Positions 8,665-16,065 of a stretch of DNA of 18,673 bases are shown here, piece by piece. Each line of letters begins with the position of its first letter. Within the stretch, counting starts at the first letter, position 1. Below the pieces are notes generated by a model. That model made no database searches. It worked only from the letters and a program-made list of their open reading frames with translations, and was not told where the DNA came from. The translations under genes were made by a program, and so were the position numbers. Location of the stretch: contig NC_090617.1 in assembly GCF_004359215.1 (NCBI RefSeq), positions 2,841,580 through 2,860,252 of the forward strand, given 5' to 3'. The stretch is from Bremia lactucae (Eukaryota > Oomycota > Peronosporomycetes > Peronosporales > Peronosporaceae).

Positions 8665-9123
8665 TGGGAGACCGTACGAAAGATCGTACGGGCGATGAGG
8701 GATCATCCTGATCGTCGGAACCAAATAGACTGTTCACACGTCAATCGGAATGAGCCCTCTCATTCGAAGGCTCATAATCAGCCGCCTGACGGGTTTCAGG
8801 CGACTGTTCCATCCTTCCGAGTCGGCCATTTCGTCCGACTCGCACTCGTAGTCGACCTCTAAAGAGGGGTCGTATTCACGTGGTGAATCACCACGTGCAC
8901 TCGCAACACCAAGTGTTGTGCGAGTGGAAGACACTACGGTAGACGGAACGTCTACCGCAAGAGATAACAATGCGTCACCCGCGGCTGCACGAACCGCAGC
9001 CGAAGGTTCAGCGCTATCTTCACCCCGCATGAATTGTTCCTTCATGCGATGGAATTTAAAATGATGGATCTGACCAATCAAAATCATTTTAAAAATTAAG
9101 TGGTCATTTAGCGACCACTCCAC
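8665..9123 (-). CDS. Antisense ORF at the 3' end of gypsy-2, packed with inverted repeats
   Basis: On the strand opposite to the element's transcription a 129-codon frame runs from Met at 9123 to a stop at 8734-8736. It includes MKEQFMRGEDSAEPSAAVRA, a Ser/Thr/Val stretch, then SPREYDPSLEVDYECESDEM and ADSEGWNSRLKPVRRLIMSL RMRGLIPIDV. Losing one base near 8733 explains the stop, because the next frame continues NSLFGSDDQDDPSSPVRSFV in the same Ser/Asp-rich style up to the gap. The acidic, then basic, composition is protein-like, but I recognise no domain and no initiation context. Antisense ORFs upstream of the 3' LTR are known in some plant Ty3/gypsy lineages. The same DNA folds into about ten hairpins, so the frame could also be a by-product of a structured region. 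Confidence 0.45.
8672..9119. repeat. Array of about ten distinct hairpins
   Basis: Perfect stems checked base by base (stem/loop length): 8672-8691 CCGTACGA (8/4); 8783-8802 CGCCTGA (7/6); 8818-8842 CGAGTCGG (8/9); 8877-8897 CACGTGGTG (9/3); 8937-8957 CGGTAGACG (9/3); 8982-9002 CGGCTGC (7/7); 9026-9048 CGCATGAA (8/7); 9056-9092 TTAAAATGAT (10/17); 9099-9119 AGTGGTC (7/7). One near-perfect stem at 8898-8926 pairs CACTCGCAACAC with GTGTTGTGCGAGTG, leaving two bases bulged. No two stems share sequence, so this is neither a CRISPR array nor a tandem repeat. Confidence 0.92.
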
Positions 9124-9151
9124 CTAATGACATTCAGAGTGATTGTCGTTT

Positions 9152-9164
9152 AAGGGAGGGGTGA
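9152..9164 (+). promoter_or_regulatory. Gypsy-2 polypurine tract
   Basis: AAGGGAGGGGTGA lies directly before the TGTAACG start of the 3' LTR, the position and composition of the plus-strand primer of LTR elements. It confirms that the element runs on the + strand. Confidence 0.85.
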
Positions 9165-9617
9165 TGTAACGGGGTGATTCATTACATGAAATTAGCACTT
9201 AAAGGTTGTTAACTAATGTATTAATTAAAAGGTCGATAATATTTGGAGGATATTACTTTATATAGTAATGTCCTGAATTCTTATCCATAATTAGGTATAG
9301 ACCATTACGTCTATTTATTCCGCAGACTAATAAGCTGTATATGTAATCAAAGAGAGAGTTACAAGATAAGATAGATAAGAATTCATTTACATGTTTAGTA
9401 TTAGTTTATAGTTAAGTCAGCATTTACAAAGATAGATTAACAAGACACTTAACTATATTAATACAGCTTTCATTTTACACTCTTAAGCTAACTTGCCTTA
9501 AGAGAAGTCTTCCTCTTGACGTACAGTGTACGTCACCTAACGAAGGCATCACTCACAACTGAAGCAGTGTGAAGTGGACTTGTACTGAAACAGTACAAGT
9601 CGCAGTGCCCCGTTACA
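9165..9617 (+). repeat. Gypsy-2 3' LTR (453 bp)
   Basis: TGTAACGGGG...CCCCGTTACA, with 10-bp inverted ends TGTAACGGGG/CCCCGTTACA. The last 100 bases hold three consecutive hairpins: TGACGTAC-agt-GTACGTCA (9517-9535), TCACA-10-TGTGA (9553-9572) and GACTTGTACTG-aaa-CAGTACAAGTC (9577-9601). Followed by the TCACG target duplication. Confidence 0.95.
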
Positions 9618-9875
9618 TCACGCCTCTGATCTAGATAGTCAGCAGTGAAATCGTTTTAACCAACATAAAATAAAAGTTCTCATAATTTTTGCGGTACTTT
9701 AAATCGGAACTTCTTCATCACCTATGTCAAATGTCCACAAGTTTCATCTAACAGCTAATTAAAAAGCATATCTGCCGCAAATTCTCTATCATTTCGGCAT
9801 GGTCTTAGATTGCAGTAGAGGATAAATGCGCAGACCAGTTTTAAAATTTTGATACTCACACAGTGCATGTGAAAA
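9618..9875 (+). other. Non-coding part of the left arm
   Basis: AT-rich DNA that matches the reverse complement of 11595-11863 well (for example TTTTTGCGGTA, CGGAACTTCTTCATCACCT and GCATATCTGCCGCAAA). No open frame is shared by the two copies here, so I see no gene. Confidence 0.6.
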
Positions 9876-10091
9876 ATGTTTCTTTATTTATGTACTGCGT
9901 TTGAGAAACTCACAAGAAGGATGGACACTCGTGAAGGTGAAATTGCTGCAATTATAAAAGCCACTACAAATAAATGCGAAGGATATTTGGAGCGGAGAGA
10001 CGGATGCTGCGACAAGCTGCTTGGAGCAATAGCGGGAGCATACAAGAGAACACATCGACAACCCATATCGGCCCGCGCAAATGCTGCATGA
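9876..10091 (+). pseudogene. Conserved peptide segment of unknown function, left-arm copy
   Basis: A 71-codon frame with RRMDTREGEIAAIIKATTNK and CEGYLERRDGCCDKLLGAIA GAYKRTHRQ. The right arm carries the same segment on its minus strand (11394-11590), where RRMKTREGEM and GAIAGAYKKTHRQ are recognisable, with one 3-base and one 2-base deletion and a stop. The region is charged, rich in Arg/Lys/Glu, and reads like a helical or coiled piece with three Cys. It lies on the same strand as the secreted-protein remnant upstream; without the gypsy-2 insertion they would be about 0.8 kb apart. I cannot name the family, and it may be the 3' exon of the same lost gene or a separate one. Confidence 0.4.
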
Positions 10092-10110
10092 TGCTAAAAG
10101 TGGTGCTCCA

Positions 10111-11379
10111 AAGGCGCAAGGCGTGATTTTTGTCATATGAAATAGAGCAGATGCGCTTCCGAGAAACGAGAAAGTCGTAGCCACGGACACTAATGCATAC
10201 GAAACGATTTCCTTACAAGGAGATGAAAATTTTATTTCCCACGCCAAAGCTTACCTTTCAGCGCATGAACTTTTGTCTTAGAAAGCGTGCAATACAAGTT
10301 CAACTTGTAGGTACTATAGGTATTATATTTGTCTACTAAAATAGGTATATCAACTTGACGCAATAATATTTATTATATTTTCTAATCAAGATGGTAGCGC
10401 CGAGCCACGTAATTCGGTGCCGCTCCATATTTTCCGATATTACTCAGCTGCTTTTCATGTTTTAATTTACATTTTTTTAATTTGGGGTACCACCCATCAT
10501 TTACTAATATGTTATTTGAAAGTCGTGGCTTCTGATTCGTCAGAAAACATGCGAAACATAGTTTTATTTACAAGCGTTTTTAACTCGCAAAATTTTCAAG
10601 ATCATGTAAAACACCAAAACTCCAGAAATTATTCATTTGGTCTACTTGACAAAGCGGAGCGACAGCAGTGTAAGAACATGAAGACTAACGATGAAGAAAC
10701 ACATACTGCGTAATATTTGTAAATCTCGCATTGATTCATCCAAAGTTGTCGAATATGTAGACTTCCACCTTCAAATTAGCGGTAACTTGAGATGGAGTTC
10801 CACTCACAATTTTACATCCATTGTGCGAGTAATCATCGTCACTTGCGCAGTCTTTAAATACAAGGGTTGCAGCAAGAGCCAACGCGTATCTGTGTGTAGT
10901 AGCGTGATATAGATGGAGCTACCACGGAGGTTGAATTCGGCGAGTAGGAATAATATCATTCAAAGCAGCACACCGAAGATCGTGGCACGTGTTATGGTAG
11001 GCATGAGGCAAAAGAAGAGCTAACCGAAACACGCCTGCCATTGGACAAACAGCGAAAGATGAAATTATTAGGCGAAGAACGTGGCAGTTCTCGCCAAGCC
11101 TAACACTGGAAATTATGGCCGACAAAAAGCATCGTGACCAAAAAGGCGTACGCAATCGCAACCACTGTCGAGGCAACGAAATTTCACAAAGCGTTATAAG
11201 TTTGCGATGCACGCTCGCGATAAAAACAATTCAATCTTTTGAAGAAATTGGCATGACACTGATGAAACTAACAAATGAGGTGAGTGCTGGGTCGAATTAC
11301 TTTGATTAAGTAATTGACGATCCCCTTAAGTACACTGAGTGTTTTTAACGGGGACTGTGAAACATTAGGGCAAATTTTG
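10111..11379. other. Spacer between the inverted arms, no recognised gene
   Basis: About 1.3 kb, AT-rich at first. Open frames at 10417-10713 (+, 98 codons, a hydrophobic N-terminus with FHVLIYIFLIWGTTHHLLIC, then a Ser/Asn-rich part), 10691-10912 (+) and 11115-11309 (+; open upstream to about 11037, reading GQTAKDEIIRRRTWQFSPSL) overlap a minus-strand frame at 10919-11212. None has a motif I recognise and none is supported by a second copy, so I do not call any of them a gene. Confidence 0.5.
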
Positions 11380-11393
11380 CGCGTTACAGATGA

Positions 11394-11590
11394 GCTGTCG
11401 ATGTGTCTTCTTGTATGCTCCCGCTATTGCTCCAAGCCGTTTGTCCCAGCATCTCTCTCTCCGCTCTAAGTATCCTTCGCGTTCATTTGTAGGGGATTAC
11501 AATTGATGCATTTCACCTTCACGAGTTTTCATCCTTCTTTTGGGTTTCTCACACTGTACATTAATAAAACATTTTTCACAATATGCAGTG
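11394..11590 (-). pseudogene. Conserved peptide segment, right-arm copy
   Basis: Minus-strand counterpart of 9876-10091. RRMKTREGEM, GYLERRERCWDK and GAIAGAYKKTHRQ are readable, but a stop follows the first block and small deletions change the frame. Clearly decayed; function unknown. Confidence 0.4.
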
Positions 11591-11810
11591 TGTGAGTATA
11601 AAGCTTTTAACTGGTCTGCGCATTTATCCTCTACTGCAATCTAAGACCATGTCGAAATGTTAGAGCATTTGCGGCAGATATGCTATCTAACTAGCTATTA
11701 GGTGAAACTTGTAGCCATTTGACATGATTTGTATGACAACTCGTACAGTAGATTAGAAGGTGATGAAGAAGTTCCGATTTTAACTACCGCAAAAATTACT
11801 AGAGCGTTTA

Positions 11811-12119
11811 TTATATGTTGGTTAGAGCGAATTCACTGCTTACTATTGAGATCAGAGGCGTGAAGGATATTCTTCGAGTGAATCGCATGGTGGAAACAGC
11901 TTCAGTAAGGTAAGCAGCAGATTTGCAACCAGGATCATTAGGTGGGTTTGGGCATTGGCAATTCGCGCAACTTGTTCCTGAAGTTGCTCCAGGACCTAAT
12001 TGCGAGTTCGTAGAGCCAAGAAACGCGAGTTTCACAACAAGGCACAGGAGATACTTCACCTTTAAATTAACACTTGACCACCACCAGATAAATTTAACAA
12101 TGTAACTAGAGTAGCCCAA
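11811..12119 (-). pseudogene. Small secreted cysteine-containing protein, right-arm copy
   Basis: The minus frame runs MGYSSYIVKFIWWWSSVNLK, then VKYLLCLVVKLAFLGSTNSQ (12059-12000), LGPGATSGTSCANCQCPNPP and NDPGCKSAAYLTEAVSTMRF TRRISFTP. The left-arm copy has ATG at the codon that is GTG here (12057-12059), so I take that as the ancestral start and a lost initiation codon in this copy. The upstream Met at 12119 merely extends the frame into what is upstream sequence in the other copy. Signal-peptide-like N-terminus followed by C-x2-C-x-C-P-x-P-P-N-D-P-G-C suggests a small secreted, disulphide-bonded protein. No RxLR or other translocation motif is visible. Family not recognised. Confidence 0.45.
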
Positions 12120-12278
12120 TGACGGCTCGACATCAGCGAGAATAAGAAAGCCAGTACAGCTTGAAGGATCTGATACAAAGCAAATTTTCTGTTACTGTAT
12201 GAGGCTATGATTCGAGCACAAATCAATGGGCTCATGGCTTCAGCTGATCCTGGTCAAGAGCACATCGAAGGATACGAG

Positions 12279-12477
12279 TGTTGAAGGTGGAACATCAGGC
12301 GACGGTTCTTTGTCGTGCTGATGTGGCTGTTACTGTCGTGAATGACACAAGAAAAAGAGCAAGCGAAGTTGTTACATTTAAGTACGTTACATGTATGAGG
12401 TTTTTATAAAATCGAATTTACTTTTTATTTTCCCTACACGAAGACATTCTTACGCAGTGTGTTGTCATACCCCAACA
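12279..12477 (+). repeat. Copia 5' LTR (199 bp)
   Basis: Starts TGTTGAAGGTGG and ends CATACCCCAACA, with inverted TGTTG/CAACA ends; matches 16597-16796. TATAAAA at 12405-12411 is a likely TATA box. Confidence 0.95.
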
Positions 12478-12489
12478 GGTTATGAGCCC
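12478..12489 (+). promoter_or_regulatory. Copia primer-binding site for the anticodon arm of initiator tRNA-Met
   Basis: GGTTATGAGCCC immediately follows the LTR. It is the exact complement of GGGCUCAUAACC, the anticodon arm of initiator tRNA-Met as in yeast, which implies priming by a cleaved half tRNA as in Drosophila copia. The ATG inside it (12482-12484) is also the gag start codon. Confidence 0.75.
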
Positions 12490-13200
12490 AAACGTGGGTG
12501 AGGTGAATGACGTCCTCAACATGGACAACTACTTTGTATGGGAGTTTAATGCTCGGATGAAACTAGCCAAGAAAGGACTACTGGAGCACATCGGCGCGAC
12601 GAAGGCACCGAGTGCCACAAGGGCCGACGCATCGATATGGAAAGTCAATGATATGAAGGCCTTCGCGATTGTGTGTACGTCAATCGGCGCAAGTCTACAG
12701 TCCATGTTCGCAATGCAGGGACGGCTGCAGAAGCTTGGACGATATTAATGAGCTTTTTTCTTCAAAATAATATTCACAACCGTGTGCAGATGCGTCGGCA
12801 GTTGCATGATTTTAAGATGCAGAAGGGAGAGAGTTTACTGGACCACTTTCTAAAGTTTGATGAGCTGTGCATGTCCCTGCAAGCCATCGGAGACGAAGTT
12901 TCGTTTGACGAGCAGCTCGTTATCCTGCTTGAAATCTTATCTGATTAGTATGATCAGATCACCGGAATCATTGAGAACATGAAGGAAATTGATATTTATC
13001 AAGCCACAGAAATGCTTCGTCGTGAATACGAAGGCATTTCTCGCAAGAAGAAAAGTGAACTTGCATTGAAGGCTACAAGAAGCTTCAAGGGCAAAGTTTT
13101 TCGGTCGAAGGAAACAAGAAACAAGTTTTCCGGGACGTGTTTCGCATGTGTCATAAGAAACAAGACTGTTGGAAGAATCAAGCCAACAAGAAAAATAACG
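12482..13200 (+). pseudogene. Copia gag with damaged zinc knuckle
   Basis: ATG at 12482 opens MSPNVGEVNDVLNMDNYFVW EFNARMKLAKKGLLEHI, the copia-type gag N-terminus. A frameshift near 12700-12710 moves to NAGTAAEAWTILMSFFLQNN, MRRQLHDFKMQKGESLLDHF, LKFDELCMSLQAIGDEVSFD and a TAG at 12946-12948; the frame then resumes (ENMKEIDIYQATEMLRREYE GISRKKKSELALKATRSFKG). At 13138-13166 the nucleocapsid knuckle reads CFAC, then in the next frame HKKQDCW. Only two bases separate the Cys and His codons instead of the usual twelve, so a 10-base deletion removed the knuckle core and shifted the frame. Gag would form the particle and bind RNA; this copy cannot. Confidence 0.88.
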
Positions 13201-13379
13201 AGCAAGCGTTCACTGTTAGTGAACATGGTTCGGAAGGTTGGCTACTCGGCAGTGGTGCGAGTAGTCACATGTGCCCATACCAAGATGAATTTTTGGAGAC
13301 TCGATCGTTGAATCGATCAATCGGCATCTCGATCGCAAATGGGCAGACAGTTCTGGCTGCTGGAATCGCTACGATTTGA
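13201..13379 (+). pseudogene. Copia aspartic protease with active-site Asp lost
   Basis: In the frame NEQAFTVSEHGSEGWLLGSG ASSHMCPYQDEFLETRSLNR the family motif WLLDSGASSHM reads WLLGSGASSHM: the catalytic Asp codon is GGC at 13248-13250. The domain continues SIGISIANGQTVLAAGIATI and ends in TGA. Beyond it the next frame (from 13376) carries only remnants of the protease C-terminus. Without this Asp the precursor cannot be cleaved. Confidence 0.88.
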
Positions 13380-14440
13380 ATTATTCTAAAAAACAATGTG
13401 CCGATTCGCATCGAAAACGCGGAGCTGGATCGCAGACTGCTTTCGATTTCGGTACTATCGGAAAAAGGATTGGATGTGACTTTTACGAACAGACATGTGT
13501 GATAAAAAATGATCAGGATGTGGTGGCGAAAGTAAACAAATTGGGAAAATTGTTTGTGATGGAATGTGCAACTTCAGGGTCGGCATTCACTAGCGAAGTG
13601 TTTGGACGTGAAATTAAAGATGTGAGTCCTAGTGTGTGCCATGCACGACTAGGACATCTTCCAAAGAAGACGTTGGAAAAATTACACAATTGTGTAGAAG
13701 GAATAAATATGGAAGCTTCGAGTGATGATGTCGTTGATCAAGACGAAATTTGCGAGGGATGTGTGACTGAAAAGTCGTCAGTCAAACTATTTCCAAAGTC
13801 AAGTCACGGCAAAGTGAAGACAAAATCACTGCTCCAAATTGTTCACAGTTATGTAATGGGTCCATTGGAGACAAAGTCTCAAGGAGGAGCACGATATGTA
13901 GTTACATTTCTGGATGATTTTTCGCGCTACATGGTGACATACTTCATCGCTAATAAGTCTAAAGTGCCGGGAAAGTTCATCGAATACAGGTCAATGATGG
14001 AAAACCAACTGAACTCCAAGATCAAATGCATTCGCACCAACAACGGTGGCAAATACATCAACAAGAAATTCGCAGAAACTTGTCGCAAGGCTGGCATAGT
14101 ACACCAAGCGACAGTGCCATACTACCCCCAGCAAAATGGAATGGCTGAACGAATGAATAGGACACTGACGGAACGTGCAAGGTCGATGTTAAATCAAAAG
14201 CAAGTGGAAAAGTAGCGGTGGGCTGAAGCTATAAATACAGCTCTATATGTGATTAACCGGGTCACGTGCGCTTCATCGCCGACGAAGACTCCAATTGAGA
14301 TGTGTTTTGGCTTGAAGCCAGACATATCACACATGCGCGTTTTTGGTGCTCAAGGTTACGCACTCATTGACAAAGCGAAACGTGCTTACTTGGACAAAAA
14401 GGCATTTCGGTGCATTTTCTTGGTTATTCACACGAAGTGA
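13376..14440 (+). pseudogene. Copia integrase with two catalytic acids lost
   Basis: A 279-codon frame has the zinc-binding pre-integrase region (CHARLGHLPKKTLEKLHN ... CEGC) and the core. The first catalytic Asp is Tyr (HSYVMG, 13850-13852) and the second is Asn (IRTNNGGKY, 14039-14041). The third, Glu, remains in YPQQNGMAERMNRTL. After a TAG at 14213-14215 the same frame goes on RWAEAINTALYVINR, TPIEMCFGLKPDISHMRVFG and AYLDKKAFRCIFL, then a frameshift to GYSHEVKGYRV. The integrase would insert the cDNA. With two of the three DDE residues gone it is dead even apart from the stops. Confidence 0.93.
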
Positions 14441-14924
14441 AGGGTTATCGTGTCTGAAATTATCATTCAGAAAAACTTGAAGTCACAAGGTCAGTGACAT
14501 TTCAAGAACAGCCACGGACAAAGTATATACAAGTTCTTGATGGCGCACCTTTATCAACTCGTCAGCACGCAAATATAAATGGCGAAGGAGACGATGATAT
14601 CAGGGTTCAATCACCAATTTCCTCAAATCACGACGAAATTGAACCTATGGAGGTTGATCAGACTAACGGTGATCAAATAGTCTCGCCTCCTCAAGAATTA
14701 ATGTCGTTGGGTACACGTCTGGAGAATGGACATGGAGATGATATTGCTTTTGATATCGATGACGTGTACATGGAGCCAGCTGATTTAATTGAGGATAATA
14801 TTCAGGCCATTGTGCCAGGGAGGGATGGACTAATCTCGATGACAGTCAAGAGACACATTCATCTCGTGTTAGTGGACACAATAACCCTCTTGCAATATCT
14901 CCTCCAAGTACAGACTCACAAGCT
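14441..14924 (+). pseudogene. Copia integrase-RT linker
   Basis: An open frame from 14494 reads MTFQEQPRTKYIQVLDGAPL and then an acidic, low-complexity stretch (ENGHGDDIAFDIDDVYMEPA DLIED) with no domain, as usual between copia integrase and RT. It ends at 14982 in a frame that overlaps the start of the RT frame. Confidence 0.75.
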
Positions 14925-16065
14925 TTGGTTCCGGTCGGGATGTCAGATACTATTGTTTCGTCACGAGGAGATGAAACTGTAGAACGTGCCTCAAAACGAT
15001 ATCGTAATGAATATGATCAAGCTAATGCGGCATTTGAAACCCCATCAACGTACCAAGATGCTGTGAAGTCTCCACAAAGTATGATGTGGAAAGAAGCGAT
15101 AGAAGCCGAACTGAAGGCACTAGATTGCAAAAAGACGTGGAATACCGTGGACAACTCGTTAAACAAGAAGGTAATTGGAACTAAGTGGGTGTTCGCCATC
15201 AAGCGAAACGAAAATGGTGATATTGAGCGATATAAGGCTCGGCTTGTGGCATTAGGTTATCGTCAGACCTATGGAATTGATTACTACGACACGTAATCTC
15301 CGGTCGCCAACATGAATTCAATTCGTGTGTTTTCGCGGTATGTTGCCATTATGGAATGGCTATATTCCAATATGATGTCGATACAGCATCTATCACTGGT
15401 GTTCTCGAAGAAGAGGTGTTTATTAATACACCCGAGGGCGTTAAAATAAAATCGAGTCAAGCTACTAAAGCTAAATCGAAGCCTGTATGGACTGAAAGAA
15501 GGCTGCTGCAGCATGGTTTAAGACTATTTCAGGCGTTTTCAAGAGCATGGGGTTTGTGGCGTGCATTTCGGATCCGTGTGTATTTGTTCGTCGATTTGAC
15601 AATTTTTCATGGACTTACGTGACGTTGTATGTCGATGACATGCTCATTGGTGGCCTTTCGTACGACTCAATTAAGCAAGTTGCTGATGAATTGTCTACTA
15701 AATTCCAGCTCAAGAGACTGGGTAAAGTGCGATTTGTTCTGGGCATCGAAGTTGACTACAAGATGGAGGAGAAACGACTCAAGATCAGTCAAAGCGCGTG
15801 TATAGCAAGAATGGTTGAAAAGTTCAATCAAGATAATGCTAGACCGGTGTATAATCCGGATGTGGAAGGCCAGAACATGATAAAGTGTGAAGTGATGGAC
15901 CGAAAAATAAAAAATCGTCCGTATCGCTCATTGGTGGGTTCACTTCTCTACGTGGCAACCGGCACAAGACCCGATATTGCATTCGCGGTGTGTCAATTGA
16001 GTCGACACTTAAAAAACCAAGTGAAGACCATTGGAATGCGGCTATCCGAGTGCTGCGTTATTTAA
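14925..16065 (+). pseudogene. Copia reverse transcriptase
   Basis: Frame one (to 15296) carries [40 protein letters not shown] and [20 protein letters not shown], then TAA (15294-15296) where the family has Tyr in TYSPVA. Frame two from 15356 has QYDVDTASITGVLEEEVFIN TPEGV with the first catalytic Asp. A third frame from about 15500 reads GFVACISDPCVFVRR and the active-site box YVDDM (15628-15642), then QLKRLGKVRFVLGIEVDY and NRPYRSLVGSLLYVATGTRP DIAFAVCQLSRHL, and shifts again near 16010. Catalytic Asp residues are intact, but at least three frame breaks and one stop separate them. Confidence 0.93.

Larger units (their letters stand above)
8190..9622 (+). mobile_element. Gypsy-2: LTR retrotransposon remnant with 5-bp target duplication
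   Basis: Two LTRs in the same orientation (8195-8564, cut by the gap, and 9165-9617) are flanked by TCACG at 8190-8194 and 9618-9622. The right arm of the inverted duplication has one CGTGA (11859-11863) at the same place, the empty site. What is visible between the LTRs is only the 3' end of the element (8665-9164) with an antisense ORF and a polypurine tract. The rest is missing or hidden in the 100-N gap, whose true length is unknown. The two LTRs differ at roughly 26 of 370 sites by eye. The LTR is the same family as at 17617-18072, so gypsy-3 gag shows what its gag would look like. Confidence 0.9.
7265..10110 (+). repeat. Left arm of an inverted duplication, interrupted by two insertions
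   Basis: Apart from the insertions at 7652-8091 and 8195-9617 this segment aligns, reverse-complemented, with 11380-12278 plus the start of 16797-16850. Anchors: GATCTGATACAAAGCAAA (12160s) is the reverse complement of 7418-7437; GTATCTCCTGTGCCTTG at 7550 matches the minus strand at 12040-12056; TTAGATTGCAGTAGAGGATA at 9806 matches the minus strand near 11626-11646; GGAGCAATAGCGGGAGCATA at 10023 matches the minus strand near 11410-11430. Identity looks around 75-85% with small indels. Towards the centre similarity fades near 10110. Confidence 0.85.
11380..12278 (-). repeat. Right arm of the inverted duplication
   Basis: Reverse complement of the left arm without its two insertions. It preserves the empty gypsy-2 site (CGTGA, 11859-11863) and the uninterrupted form of the secreted-protein sequence. 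Its outer end at 12278 is cut by the copia element and resumes at 16797 (CACATCAAACGATTCGGATT, matching the left arm near 7290-7310 in reverse). Confidence 0.85.

Noticed and set aside
8554..8862. Plus-strand ORF spanning the gap
   Set aside because: A third of it is N; the visible part is opposite a better minus-strand frame and has no motif.
8672..9119. CRISPR-like array
   Set aside because: The stems have no shared repeat sequence and no regular spacing, and the context is a eukaryotic retroelement.
10417..10713. Small membrane or secreted protein gene (98 codons)
   Set aside because: The hydrophobic stretch is AT-rich (T-rich codons give Phe/Ile/Leu); there is no second copy, no motif and no promoter evidence.
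11811..12119. RxLR-type effector
   Set aside because: The start is signal-peptide-like, but no RxLR or EER motif follows; TRRIS is too far downstream and out of pattern.
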